A DNA stretch of 64,000 bases from Aplectana chamaeleonis. Taxonomy: Eukaryota > Nematoda > Chromadorea > Rhabditida > Cosmocercidae. A program made the position numbers and the translations under genes. Below, one piece after another: positions 1 through 12,092 of this stretch. The DNA is taken from the NCBI GenBank assembly GCA_029168955.1, contig JAPDOI010000020.1, forward strand, positions 962,501-1,026,500, read 5' to 3'. Position 1 is the first letter of the stretch; every line of letters starts with the position of its first letter. The notes beneath the pieces were generated by a model. That model did no database searches and was not told the origin of the DNA. It saw nothing but the letters and a program-made list of their open reading frames with translations.

Positions 1-1470
1 AGAGTTATGCGATTTAGCAGAGTTTCACGTGATGTAGATGAACTACTACAGCTTTGCGCTTGATTGTGAGAGTAATAGGGTCCCGATGCGTGCACTTTTG
101 CAATCATATGCGGAAAAATAGTACCTTGTTACAATGCTATGCCGAATCGAACTTCCGAAGCACCACTGACCACGGACAATTTATTGCCATTGTCGTTGTT
201 GCGAATGCAGTGAGCTTTTCAGGTCAAGTCTAAGATGAAATCGTCTACGCGCTCAGATGCTCTGGATGATCCCTTTTCTGGTGAATGCGCTGAAGGTTGG
301 TTTGCAATAGGCTACCATTTTTGCTGAGTTTGGTAAATCACGGTGACGGGAATCAGGCGAATCAAATCCGCATACACATGAAGATAGAAAGTCTGAATCA
401 GAAACTACTTTTCCAGGATTGCATAAGCAGTCCGAGGTGCTGAAAAGAGTATTGTAGAAAAAGACAACACGACATGTGTCCTACACTGATAGTGAGATGA
501 AGCACTCCGTCTGGAGCGGCCATGAACTTCATCGTTGGTGACTCGTTTGCCGCCGACCTGGGCTGTAATTCCGTTCATCATTCGAACACGTAAAATCCGT
601 TTCGTGCAGCTGGCTGTAGCCAGCACTTCCCGCACATTCGTGAGAAAGGCGGAACTGTCTCTGAACACTTACATGATGATCCTCGATTTTTATTAACCAA
701 ACAGCATTGAATTGTCGACCACATCAAGCTTCATATCCTTCGCTTAAGCGTTCATAGTCCCATGATTCAGGATTGTCTAAGACATGCGAATCCTATACGT
801 ATTTCATTCCTGTTACGCCCTTGTAGCAACTCCTACACATCGTTGAGGATGTGCAATGTCGTATACGTATTTCATTCCTGTTACGCATTCTTGTTTTGCA
901 AAGCGGTGAAAAGCGGTATGAGCCCGTGAGCATCAGAATCCGCTGAAACTGATGGCCTCTTCTGGGAAAGATCACAGACACGCCGAAGTGTCGAGAAGGA
1001 AAGGCGAGCGCTTCTCGTTTACACGCTGTGGAAGCCATGAGGCCTACCTCCAGCCATTATCTTTGAGGTCCTGTGCGATTCGGCATTCTTTTTACTCACC
1101 TACATAGACTCATTAGTTGGTGTCTAGCTTACGAGAGAACATAGCGAGCCTTAAAGCTGGATGCTAGTTCCCACTCGGATCCCAGAAGTATTTCTGGTGT
1201 GTCAATTTGCTCTGCTCTGGTTCGCTGCTCTGAACCGATAGCGGTAAAGTGAGTGAGTATGGAAATTGTCGCTTGGCGATGGTGCCTTTCAACCGCGTAG
1301 CACACATTTGTAGTGTTGGTACCGAAATCGGACAAAGCTGGAGGTGCTATATTTTTGGTGATGACTAATCTAGAGAACCTGTTGTAAAAAAGAGGTTCAT
1401 AATTAGCTGAACTTCTCTAATGGAAGCAAGTTGCGCCGTATTTCCTGGCTTCCTCAAAGCATCATTTAAG
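1..1470. other. no recognisable gene
   Basis: I see no domain, splice-linked exon series or RNA gene here. The open frames are short and lack any family signature. The only structure noted is a 25-bp direct repeat listed separately. Confidence 0.5.
794..886. repeat. 25-bp direct repeat, 68 bp apart
   Basis: The sequence TATACGTATTTCATTCCTGT followed by TACGC occurs at 794-818 and again at 862-886. It looks like a local 68-bp tandem duplication whose second half has diverged. Confidence 0.7.
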
Positions 1471-1571
1471 GTGGCGCTATTTCTCCGAAATCTAACCTCA
1501 CGGAGTCTGGAAGTTTGAAGAAGGATCTCCTCGAAAAGGATATGGAAGAGCATATTCATGACCTCTTTTAA
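1471..1571 (+). CDS. candidate 3'-terminal exon, paralogue of 15162-15232
   Basis: An open frame ends EKDMEEHIHDLF followed by TAA at 1569-1571. A second copy at 15162-15232 ends EKDMKEHIHHMF followed by TAG, in the same phase, so the pair look like C-terminal exons of paralogous genes. An AG at 1469-1470 could be the acceptor but lacks a good pyrimidine tract. It leaves two bases before the first full codon, as in the other copy. I recognise no family. An HTH exon lies about 2 kb downstream of both copies. No upstream exons were found, so the gene is partial or a relic. Confidence 0.3.
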
Positions 1572-2451
1572 GTCACTTTTTTCTGTGTGATTGTTGTAGA
1601 GCTTATGTGATCTAAAAGTTGTGTTAATCGGGAAAATTAGCTCAGTGGAAAACCGAGGGACTTATAGAAAAGTGGCATCGAGTTTTCGTTGCTGTACCAT
1701 TTGTACTTACTCCTTATGTCGCTTATCTACTTTACTCTTTTTCCTTTCCAAAATTCTCATAACGAAAAGGGTGAAATCGGGCAGAAGTTGATGAACTACA
1801 TATTTTTTTTGCTGTTTATATCGGAGGGAAATTTCGGTCCTCGTTGGCTGACAATCGCCGTTTTAAAAAGCAGTTCGGAGTTGATTGCGCTGAGCCGGAT
1901 ATGCATCAGTGATTTGGGGACTCTGCGGTCCCAGCAGATCATCTCCGAGCTGCTTGCTGTAGCATAGCGATTGTCTGCGTTTGCAAACCGAAATTTCATC
2001 TCGATATGGAAACAGGGTGCTGCACAAGGTGTGAGCCCGCAATTTCGCTGAGTCCCCAGGAGTGTGTGTAGGTCAACTTTTGGCCGTTTTCTCTCCCCAC
2101 CACGGATAAGCGATTTAGTTTAAATGGTGCTCAAAGTGAGTTGCGAGTGACAGAGCTCAAATAGGAGGTTTTGGGTGCATCATACTCAAGGTGTTCCTAA
2201 AATAAGAGTCAAGACATAAGAAACCCTAGTGTGAAATGCGCGACGTATGAGGGCTCACTCCTGGCTGCAGGTTCGATCCCGTCGGAAGTGCACTTTTCTG
2301 CAAAATGTGACTCACGAGGGTTTAATAATTGAGTTGAGCGGAGTCGATTCACCCTCGATATGAAGTTTCGCCTTCTATGATGAACGCTGAAAGGCGCTAC
2401 TCTGTACGCGTAAACGGCGAATGAAGTGGACCTCAAAAAGCAGGTTTTTCC

Positions 2452-2799
2452 AAAAGGTTATAACTCAAGTAGTGAACGGGTTATCTGTGAAGATTTTAGC
2501 TTTAGGAAATTTCACTCTGTACCTACGGTTTCAAACCTCCCAACGCCTGGAGAGTGCCCCTGAAGAAAATTTTCCTTGTGTGGGCTCTGCGTCAAAATTC
2601 GCGTTTCCTCAGTACTTAGAAGTGGGCTCAGCTGCGAGCACACAGTGCATTTCAGAAAAGAACCCACACCATGAAAATGCCCTATAGAGACACTTACCAG
2701 GGGTGTGGGATGTTTCAAACGGTAGGGCGCAGAGTATAGTTTTTCGAGGCTGAGATTTTTTTCCAGATGACTAGTTTACTACTTAAGTTATAACCTTTT
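2452..2799. repeat. small terminal-inverted-repeat element
   Basis: The left end AAAAGGTTATAACTCAAGTA is mirrored by TACTTAAGTTATAACCTTTT at the right end, giving inverted repeats of about 25 bp around a 350-bp non-coding core. This looks like a non-autonomous DNA element. No clear target-site duplication was resolved. Confidence 0.5.
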
Positions 2800-3574
2800 A
2801 GGGAACCTACTTTTTCAAGGACTTGTGCGTTTTTTCCGACGTTTACGTCTACAGTATAGCGGCCTTCAGCGTACATATTAGTCGGTGAAACCTTGTATGC
2901 GGGGTATATAGGCCACGCCAGACTAAAATATCTTCTCGTGGCTCGTACTTTGCAAAAAAGTTGAAATCCGGAGGGATCGAGTCTGCAGCGAGGTTTGAGC
3001 CCTTATACTGTAGCACACTTTACACTATGGATTCATATGTCTTGACTTCCAGTTTGGGAACACCTTTATAACAAATGGATCCTCCCTAAACTTCATAGTT
3101 GAGCTCCTTCACTCGTAAATCAGTTTAAGTATCAGCTCAATCGCAATGTATATCCGAATTTCACGTAAAAACTGCTCCTGACAGTTTTTTCCCACACACA
3201 GGGTGGTCTAGCTGGCCTTTCTCTGGAAGCCAGACGCCCTTCCTCTCCTCTACCTCTCCGGAGCCCAGACCCCCCCCCAGTGAGGGTTCACACCCGCGCC
3301 GAACCCTGTATGGAGAGTAGGTATCTATCATGCTTATTCTCATCATTTGTATAAACCGTGCTCTGTCTTTATTCCTTCCTGGTTCGATCTCTTTTCCATT
3401 TCTTTTCGAAAATATTCTTTGTGTTTTTCTCAGAGAAAAGTTTTTTACCAAGTACTCTATGTTTTCTATCGCGATTTTGGCAATTCCTATCTGATACTGA
3501 CTTTTGGCGTTGTGACCTATATTTATAGATGTGATGTTATTTTGTAAATTTCGTCTTCGTGTATGCGGTTTCAG

Positions 3575-3592
3575 GTATATTGCAGCTCCAGC
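3575..3592 (+). promoter_or_regulatory. likely trans-splice acceptor and 5' leader of HTH unit 1
   Basis: The acceptor GCGGTTTCAG ends at 3574. An 18-nt leader follows and then the ATG at 3593. Short acceptor-to-ATG spacing is typical of spliced-leader addition in nematodes. A cis-spliced upstream exon is the alternative. Confidence 0.45.
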
Positions 3593-3961
3593 ATGCGTAG
3601 AGTCCTGGATGAGGAAGTTCGGATATGTATGCTGTATGAATTCAATCTTGGAAATACTGCTGGGAAAGCTTTCAAGAAACTACTTCGAGTTTATGGTCCA
3701 CATAGGATTGGCGCCCGTACTGTATCCAGATGGTTCGCCAGATTTCGTACCGGAGACCTTAGCGTGGATTGCAATAATTACGCCTCGAAACTAATCGATG
3801 ACGATGTACTCGAAACTGTAATTAAGGAAATTCCGCATATGCCACGTAGAGAAATGGCGCATATGTTTGGAGTGGGCAATAGAACTCTCTACACTCATAT
3901 GCGAAAGATTGCCAAAGGAGAAAAGTCCAAGTTTATCGGACAACAGTGCGAGAAGAGGAAG
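3593..3961 (+). CDS. stand-alone mariner-type double HTH protein exon (unit 1)
   Basis: The exon encodes about 123 residues in two helix-turn-helix blocks. Residues ~4-55 match the HTH_48/Mos1-HTH pattern: EVRICMLYEF, then a small-residue turn, then TVSRWFARFRTGD. Residues ~68-105 match the second HTH of mariner transposases: LIDDDVLETV, then REMAHMFGVGNRTL. In mariners these bind the terminal inverted repeats. The exon ends AAG|GTGAGT in phase 0, so more coding sequence should follow, but I found no DDD catalytic domain nearby. Relatives lie at 22209 (intact) and 17347 (broken). It could be the 5' exon of a domesticated DNA-binding protein or the remnant of a spliced transposase gene. The domain call is good; the role is inference. 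Confidence 0.65.
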
Positions 3962-6900
3962 GTGAGTTAAGCGTGATGCTGACGTCATTGATGCCTTAGA
4001 GCTAAGTGAAGAATAGGAGTATGTCAGAAGCTAGTTGCGCAAAAAAGCTGTTGGGCTTAGACGGGAGCCTATTTGCTGAAATTCTGGCATTTATACTCAC
4101 AGGAACCACTGTTGGGAGCCGAATCAGCTTCTCCCATTCATAGCGCCACCGCCTGGACAGCAAGCGAGGGTTGTAATGCCATCCGCGGCTTTCGTTCACT
4201 TGCTCTCGGGGCGACTGCAATGCTGTCACGGTAGATTGTGAGACGCGGAGTCGGTTGAGTGATAACGCGCTAGTCACATGATCAGCCGGTATATAAGGCG
4301 CCGCATCCTATACAGACGGGCAGTTAGTTTTCTGAAGCCACTCCTGGAATGTATCTTGAAGTCGGTTTCCAAACGGGAATTTTTTGCGTTGAGGGGATTC
4401 CCCATGGTCCTTGGTGAGGCTTACTCATTGCGGACCACACCATGGAGTAATAGCTTGTTGTGGTCAGTGACATGATAGACCTCCTTATCCACAGGATTCA
4501 GAATTCGCATAATAATTTTGTTCTGATGAATGGACGGGGCTGCGACTGTAGATCATCCTGCTCGAATCGAAACCCCATTCTTCAGTGAGGCCGCCAACCC
4601 CGCATGGCCAGCATTCTGGCCAGCAGACTGAATCGAAAACGGAAATCATAATATTACCGTATTTTCGGAGGGAGCTTCATTCGTTTGAAAAGAGGCGGGA
4701 AGGAGGAAGAATCAGCGATTGAAAGAAGCAAAAACTAGTCCGCCAGCAACCGCGTTTGGAAGTCCAACTGGATATCGCCCCAGCGGTAACGTGTTCCCCC
4801 GAATAGATAGCTCCTTTTCACCTGGAGCGTAGAGACAGTTTGCTGCCCTTGTTACGCTGCCATCGTGTAGCAACACTTGTGGTAAGCATAACTATCACAT
4901 TCATGTTCTAATGCGATGCGCATGCCCTTTGAGTGGAATGCTTCACTGGGCGTGACCCCTGAATGTGGGAGATGTTTGAGAGCCAGGCAGTGCGCTCCGT
5001 TGTTTTGCGTTTCACTTCGTTCTCTGCCAATGCAGAATGCTGTAACAAGCAAGCACGGCTTGTCGGCAATCAGAGACTGATCGTAGAGTGGTAAGATGCG
5101 CCAAAAGGACAAGCTGGCCGATCACGCTAGGCTCTGCTTATGACGGGAGTGTGTAGGGCGTCCCCAGAGGCACCGCTGCTACCGGATACTGTCGAGCCAT
5201 CGGTTTTCGCCGAAGGCCAACCAAGTCTCCAATCTCTCCGAAGTGAGTAAATTGGTATGATAACGGCCTGTGACATACTGCGCAGTATCCAGGACGCAGC
5301 CTGAGGGATGTTAGGAGGACGAATTGCGTGCGAATGTTTGGTGGTGATGACGCGTTGCTCAAATTGAGAGGTCCCAATCATGCGAAACAACGCTATACCT
5401 TGTCTTGGCTCAGTTGCTAATGTTCAAGTGGCATGATTGCGACTCCCTACCATGAACTATTACTGACCCGCTTGGCCCACATGTACTTGCAACAACGCGG
5501 TTCTCCGTTCTACGACAGCGCCCAGATGTCCTATAAAGGTACCGTGTGCTTAAGTGAAGTCGGTTATAGCGATAACACCACTGCAGCAAAGACTGCTACA
5601 GTGCATCGCTTGTATTGAGGAATCTGACAGAGATTTCCGCTCACAAGATCAGCTTTGAGCCAGTCTTCATCACAACTTTCGAAAGCGTCGGGTTAGCGTA
5701 GGAAGCAGGAAAACGCAAGAACTCGGTGCTGCCGTTTTTAGCTTCAGACGATCTCGCTTTCAATCCATATTTGCTCAGTGATGCATCTTTATGTTGTGGG
5801 CGCACTAGGGACGTACACGGCGTCGAGTTGGTGCTTAGCCCAGAATGGTCAGGCCTGGCCACGACCCAGCTCCTCATCGGCGGTGTGCACGCTCCCGGTG
5901 ACGCCTGACCTCGAGGGATCGGTCGTACCTGGCCGAAGCACAACCTCTCCCCGTTTTCAGTCGTCGCGTCCAGCCACCCTAGTTGGCTGACCGGACCAGC
6001 AACCAAGCGTAACAAACGGTTTAAACCATTGGTTGCGAAAAACACCAAAGAAATAAATAATTAAAGTTTATCCTAATGACGTAACAATCCTAGCCCCCCG
6101 AGGTCCATTAGATGCTTAGAGGTGCTAAGCGGTTCGCGGGCCGCGGTTGATTAGCGGTTTCAGGATGATTCGCAGTAGCGCACCCTTTTGTGTCATTCCG
6201 TTCCCTCCGACTCCTCCTTGAGGAGGCTTAGACGCCAGTATGCCAGACGCCTTGATAAGGCCGGTTGCTCTATGATGGTCATAAGCCTTTCGGAGGCTTT
6301 GTCAGATTCCCAGATAGCGGTGGTCAGGTTCAACCTGCTAACGTCTGACGCCCCAATGTCTGCGATGGCATCGGGCTCGACATGCCCTGGTGACGACAGG
6401 GTGAACGGGAGTGTGGCCGAAGCCCAAACATGCGGTTGCCCGAGCAGCGGTTCGACCAAGCACTAGCCAGCGAGAGGGGCGGGCCCTGCTCTTCAGAGCG
6501 ACGTCGAGGGAGAGGCAGCGCTGGGATGCCCCGCCTCTCGTAGCCGGTGACGGCAAGCAGGCCGGCGAGGCAAGAAAAGGGCCCGGCACAGGGGTGCCCT
6601 CAACGAGGTACCAGTCGCATCCGCGACATCTCACCTTTAAACGTAATAGCGCGCTGTTCTTACCTTCAGCTAGTTTGCACGTGCTTATTAAGTCAAACCC
6701 GATGGTTTTTATCGATCCAGCGTTCATATGTTCCTTTGGAGTCTTGTTTCTAGTGGAGAGCCTAAGGCTGTGCGTTTGGTGATGAAAATGGGAAGATTTA
6801 TTGTCTGAGAACAGGCGATACTGCTCTCATCCCTTTATAGACCGACAGTTTTGCGATCAACTTAGCAATCCCCGCATTTGCTCCGCTCTTTCCCGCTTTG

Positions 6901-7901
6901 AGTTGTTATTCATTCTCGAGCTTTTCAGGCCATGGAAATAGCGAATGCTCCAAGATGCTCTTTTGTTGCGGCAAAATCTTTCTCTGGTAGGTGTCTTGAA
7001 GGTAAGATTGTGGCAAAATGCGGGATAGGGGCTTTCTATACACAGAGGGATGAGTTGTCGCATTTTAGCAGCTTGATACGTCACACTTCTCAATGCAAGC
7101 GAAGTGGTCCCGAGTGCAATTAGAGACGAAAAGGACGAGACAACTCCTCAATTGATGAGTAGAGAGCCCCTCTCCCGCAAGATGCTGCATTTCGGGTGGT
7201 TATATTTGCTGCTCGTGAAGAAGTTGTGCATACCTCCAGGTGATGGCGATAAGCAACTGACCGAAGATCGTTGGTCAATTTGTGGTCATCCTTCCAGTTC
7301 GGAGTCACCACAATTAAACATGGACAACTGTGGAGGTGCAGGTTATAAGAATTGCCGCTTATCTGCCGCGAAAATTGTGGTCATGTAGGAAGCGTGTAAT
7401 TCAGCAACTTCATTACTTCAAACACTTGTCGATTCTTGTGCCTGAGTGAGGTAGGAACGTCCGATACTCCAGTGGTATGCGGAAAATAATTACTTGAAAA
7501 ACTATTAGGGGTAGACTCGAAGGGTAATGACTGGGATAAAACTGTATCGTTGTTTCACATCTAACAAGAGACCACTTTGAAAGAAAAATGGAGTTTTGGA
7601 AAACGGTCTTCTGTGGGTTGTAGAGGAGTTAGGAAGAAACAATTTGAGATTTTAAAATTTCACTCAGTCTTCACGGGTAGATCAAAAGCGGCAAGAAAAG
7701 AAAGTAACCAGAACGCTGGCTTGGGAGGATGTAGCACACAAGTGACTTATACAGTGGCCTTGGAATCATCTGAAAAGGTTCTCCTAAAAGTTTGAAGATG
7801 AAATCTCTTGAGTTATGACTTGTTTATTGATCCCCTGAACAGTGCTCGTTGCATGCAAACCAGCGATCATTGCAAAGAGATAGTCGGGGTGAGCTAGCAG
7901 C
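3962..7901. other. no recognisable gene; GC-rich patch 5.6-6.6 kb
   Basis: No family signature was found on either strand. Roughly 5640-6620 is more GC-rich than its surroundings and has long overlapping frames on both strands, as GC-rich repeat relics often do, but none has a motif I can name. Around 4520-4640 there is a stretch resembling 31950-32030, probably a dispersed repeat. Confidence 0.45.
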
Positions 7902-7969
7902 ACACCGTGGCTCAGCCGGTTAGGCGTTGGATTACGAAGCAATTGAATGATGGTTCGAATACTGTGGGA
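7902..7969 (+). repeat. tRNA-like sequence (SINE head or pseudo-tRNA)
   Basis: An A-box-like TGGCTCAGCCGG and a B-box-like GGTTCGAATAC lie at tRNA-like spacing. These are the internal RNA polymerase III promoter boxes. The acceptor and anticodon stems do not pair well, so a tRNA-derived SINE or dead tRNA is more likely than a working gene. Confidence 0.4.
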
Positions 7970-8029
7970 TCATTACTGCGTTATGGCTGACAATAATGAC
8001 ATTATTATGTGCTCACTATACTTTGGTAT

Positions 8030-8640
8030 TCGAAGGTTTTTTCCGAATGAATGAATAATTCGAATATTGAAATTTCGAAATTTTCAAATGAATGAATTTT
8101 TCGAATATTGGAATTTCGAAATTCTCAAATGAATGAATTTTTCGAATATTGTTTTCTCGGGATTTCCGAATGAATGAATTTTTTGAATATTCCGCTTTTC
8201 AAGATTCCCGAATGAATGAATTTTTCGAATATTATGCTTTCAGGATTTCCGAATGAATGAATTTTCCGAATATTCCGCTTTTCAAGATTTCCGAATGAAT
8301 GAATTTTTCGAGTATGGTTTTTTTGGGAATTCCGAATGAATGAGTTTTCCGAATATTCCGCTTTTCAAGATTTCCGAATGAATGAATTTTTCGAATATTC
8401 CGTTTTTCAAGATTTCCGAATGAATGAATTTTTCGAATATGGTTTTTTGGAAATTCCGAATGAATGAATTTTTCGAATATTCCGCTTTTCAAGATTTCCA
8501 AATGAATGAATTTATCGAATATTCCGCTTTTCAAGATTTCCAAATGAATGAATTTCTCGAATATTCCGCTTTTCGAGATTCCCGAATGAATGAATGATTC
8601 GAAAAATGCTCTCTATTTTCGAATCAAATGAATATTCGGA
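8030..8640. repeat. AT-rich ~40-bp satellite array 1
   Basis: About 14 units of roughly 40 bp repeat GAATGAATGAATTTTTCGAA plus TATTCCGCTTTTCAAGATTT with variation. The array is preceded by CACTATACTTTGG at 8014-8026, whose reverse complement also closes array 2. The minus-strand frame across it is a by-product of the unit structure. Confidence 0.85.
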
Positions 8641-9100
8641 ATTCCACGGAGAATTCCAAAAAATGCAAGTCTGCCACGGCAGGTCACGGCGTTTTCTCTT
8701 CGACTAACTATAACTGAAGCCTGAATCCTCCGGCTGTTCGAATTTAGGCCTGCTATGGCCGATCCAGTCGATACGCGGACGAGGAAGGTTGAAAACACAA
8801 AAAAAAATCTCACGGGTGATAAAGGCATGACGAAATCGGGCCCCAAGCATGGAAAACTTTATAAAAGAACTACTAACTTCAGTGAGAGTTTGGTGATGAT
8901 GGTAAATTATGATCTTGTGCAAAAAAATCTTGTTAATGTTAAATATTGGTTAACGATTAGGTATACCCTCTCCCAAACGAGATGGCAAGCGAAGAGTCCA
9001 ATGAAGCAGCGACCCTCTGCGTCTCTGAGATTTTCGCATTTTCGGGCGTTGCGTACGCAATTATAGTTAGGCCCGTGGCCTGTTTCCTCGAAAAAACGTT

Positions 9101-9670
9101 TAAATTCAAATCGCGACTGGCACGGCGGTTCAATTCTCAGAGATCGGGATTTAAAGGCAGTGTTCACGATAATCTTCGATTTTGAGATTAGTCGCTAAAT
9201 CGATTGTTTGGCCCCCGAGTAGAAGTGAAATGACGAAGAAACCGAGAAAAACGCACCAGAAGGCACGAAATCCTCAAGTATCAGCCCGCCTCTTAAGTAT
9301 CAGTGGAACTGTTCGTTGTGACAATGAAATCTTTTGTGGACCCGTCTTTTGCAATTCTCTATTCTGTGTTGCTCCGTTCTTTCCTTTGGGCCCTAACTAA
9401 TACTATTCTGCCCAAAATAATCTTCCATTTCCGATTAGTCCCATTTATTACCGGTGACAACCACCGTGAACATGTTCATCCAATCAGACAACTAGTCCAG
9501 GCCTGAGAGTAATGTCTCTGAAACAAGACGTTTTAGTGCGTTTCTCGCCGTTTCTTCGTGATTTTGGTAACACTTGGTTGCCAACGGATTGTTTTGAGTG
9601 CAAAACTTGGAAACGAGAATCATCGTGAACACTGCCTTTAAACCGCCACGCCAGCCGCGGTTTGAATTTA
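9101..9670. repeat. palindromic element split by a TTAA element
   Basis: The arms at 9101-9131 and 9642-9670 are inverted copies (TTTGAATTTA reads back from AAATTCAAA, and the GGCGG/CCGCC ends pair). They flank the TTAA element at 9155-9637 almost directly. An older palindromic repeat was therefore the insertion target. Confidence 0.5.
9155..9637. mobile_element. TTAA MITE, family 1 (AGGCAGTGTTCACGAT ends)
   Basis: The element begins AGGCAGTGTTCACGATAATC and ends with the inverted copy CATCGTGAACACTGCCT. Both flanks carry TTAA (9151-9154 and 9638-9641), the target used by piggyBac-type elements. The 483-bp interior also occurs reversed at 52391-52750 and directly at 56863-57342. No transposase is encoded, so it is non-autonomous. 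C. elegans has comparable TTAA-flanked palindromes (PALTTAA in Repbase). Relation to those is by structure only. Confidence 0.75.
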
Positions 9671-9679
9671 CACGTTACG

Positions 9680-9915
9680 TAGCATGTCGTACCGTAATCT
9701 GAAAACAGATGACTTTAGGCCTTCCTACTCAAGCACTCGGGGGCTACGGCCGCCGCACCATTGGCCGCCGAACCGCGCCTCCGATCAACGAACTGATGTC
9801 GAAGGGTGAGCGGATCGGCGTCCTCCGGTAAAATCTGTCGGTCCCCGGCCCCGGAGCGGTCCAAAGTTTGTCCATAAGCGGCTCAAGAACTGTCCATGTC
9901 CATTTTTGGCGTTTC
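9680..9915. other. no recognisable feature
   Basis: GC-rich unique-looking sequence between the TTAA element and the Penelope palindrome. No coding or RNA signal was seen. Confidence 0.4.
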
Positions 9916-10413
9916 CAGGGGTGCGTTCCAAGAAGATTTCCGTGGGAGGAAAAATAGGTCTGATAAGATATAACGAATTATAGTCTAGCAGATAGGCTCA
10001 TTTCAGGCTGTCCCTCAAACTATGATTGGTCGGCTCTTATCAGATTCTCCACGTTCGACTTTCCATGAATCTCGGCATAATAGTATATCGTATGGGTATT
10101 CTTGAGCAGTAGACCGAGATTATACAGCTTTATTCGGCTTACGTTTCGGCAATCACGCCTTCGTCAGAGCCTGGAAGCCAAAGTTACATAAGGAAACTAG
10201 CCGTCCAAGCACTATTTCAGAATGTCAGGACTATTTCAATAGAAAACTGAGAAAAGCGACACCAAATGGCAATATGAAAAGCTAACCTTTAGTATGCAGA
10301 CTGAAGCCTGCCAGACACCCTCAGATGGTCTTAGATGGCGGGTGAATGAGTGGGACCATATCGGACCACCCACCTCGTTAGCCTTCAGAAGGCTGATCAA
10401 GCTCATTAGCAGA

Positions 10414-11185
10414 TCAAAACCCACAAAGGTCAACAAAAGGGGCTAGTTCTTGAGTAATCGCCACACATTCGTCCTTTCTATTGATCTTTGGATTTTTGGA
10501 GTTTATCCAAAATGCCTCAAGGGTTCTGCGTGCGGAAATCTCTGATTCGCGCGCAAGTATCGTGACTGCAATATCGAAACAGCTGTTTCCATGTACGCGC
10601 ACCCGGTGCTCTCCCAGAGGAGTGGATACCTTGCACTTTTTCATACCGTCCACGTGTTCTTTAACCCTAACGCAGAGAGCCCTACCTGTCTCTCCTACAT
10701 ATTCCTCTCTGCACATCTGGCAAGTGATTAGGTAAACCACCCTGTGCTAGCGCAATCCCCTTCCCTTCCGTTTGGGCAGACCACACACGATGGCGTTATG
10801 CAGAAGCGGTCGTACAGTCGGTTTCGAATCAATTGTCCTTTGAGGTTTTGAGGAGGGATCTCGATCAGCCGTACTGCGTCCTGGAGGTCTGCCTTCCGTA
10901 TACAGGAACGTATTGCTGCGCTTAGCTCTTCGGTAACGAAGGGCACACCAAACCCTATTTTGACCTCTCCTCGTCATCGCTGATCGCTCTGGGTGGTCGC
11001 CGTCGGAAACTGTTGAATCCTCGGGCAGGGTAACCGTTTTGTTGGACTATTCGCTGTGCTAATCCTACTGAGGCGGTCTTCTGCGTGGTGTCAGATGAGA
11101 CTGTGATAGCTGTGCGGAACATGTTTTTTATTATGGCTTTTTTGACTGTAGTGGGATGTGCAGAACTGTAATGGACAATAATATT
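10414..11185 (-). pseudogene. Penelope-like element 3' part, left arm (RT thumb, linker, GIY-YIG)
   Basis: Reading from 11185 down, the frame first gives the region after the reverse-transcriptase catalytic core (NIIVHYSSAHPTTVKKAI), then FVTEELSAAIRSCIRKADL and a CxxC linker (CVVCPNG). It ends with a GIY-YIG endonuclease: VVYLITCQMC, YVGETGRALCVRVKEH. RT plus C-terminal GIY-YIG defines Penelope-like retroelements. The RT palm is missing. Frameshifts fall after the DDEER segment (~10970) and just before VVYL (~10742), so it is dead. The same breaks occur in the right arm. Confidence 0.8.
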
Positions 11186-11366
11186 TTTACTTGTGGGTTT
11201 GGGGGACCCTGTGGTTTTGTATGAACCCTCGAAAAGTTTGCCCTGTGCATTCAAAACCGGACGCCACCCAGTCGCGGCGACTGGGTGGCTTCCGTTTTTG
11301 AATGCACAGGTCAAACTTTTCGAGGGTTCATACAAAACCAGATGGTTCCGCAAACCCACAAGTAAA

Positions 11367-12092
11367 TATTATTGTCCATTACAGTTCTGCACATCCCACT
11401 ACAGTCAAAAAGCCATAATAAAACATGTTCCACAGCTATCACAGTCTCATCTGACACCACGCAGAAGACCGCCCTCAGTAGGATTAGCACAGCGAATAGT
11501 CCAACAAAACGGTTACCCTGCCCGAGGATTCAACAGTTTCCGACGGCGACCACCCAGAGCGATCAGCGATGACGAGGAGAGGTCAAAATAGGGTTTGGTA
11601 TTGCCCTTCGTTACCGAAGAGCTAAGCGCAGCAATACGTTCCTGTATACGGAAGGCAGACTTCCAGGACGCAGTACGGCTGATCGAGATCCCTCCTCAAA
11701 ACCTCAGGACAATTGATTCGAGAACCGACTGTATGACCGCTTCTGCATAACGCCATCGTGTGTGGTCTGCCCAAACGGAAGGGAAGGGATTGCGCTAGCA
11801 CAGGGTGGTTTACTCAATCGCTTGCCAGATGTGCAGAGAGGAATATGTAGGAGAGACAGGTAGGGCTCTCTGCGTTAGGGTTAAAGAACACGTGGACGGT
11901 ATGAAAAAGTGCAAGGTATCCACTTCTCTGGGAGAGCACCGCGCGTACATGGAAACAGCTGTTTCGATATTGCGATCACGATACTTGCGCGCGAATCAGA
12001 GATTTCGCACGCAGAACCTTGAGGCATTTTGGATAAACTCAAAATCAAAGATCAATAGAAAGGACAGAACGTGGCGATTACTCAAGAACTAG
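11367..12092 (+). pseudogene. Penelope-like element 3' part, right arm
   Basis: This is the mirror of the left arm: the post-RT region, the CVVCPNG linker and the GIY-YIG start VYSIACQMCREEYVGETGRA. It shares the left arm's frameshift around ACAGGGTGG upstream of the nuclease and has extra lesions (HRAYMETAV region), so it has decayed further. Shared damage implies either that decay came before the inverted duplication or that the arms have been homogenised. Confidence 0.8.

Noticed and set aside
2265..2290. Isolated B-box-like GGTTCGATCCC
   Set aside because: No A box or cloverleaf upstream; not called as a tRNA.
5641..6048. 135-aa minus-strand open frame
   Set aside because: No motif, and overlapping frames on the other strand; GC-driven.
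8232..8543. 103-aa minus-strand repetitive protein
   Set aside because: Pure satellite array 1; no start context or non-repeat sequence.
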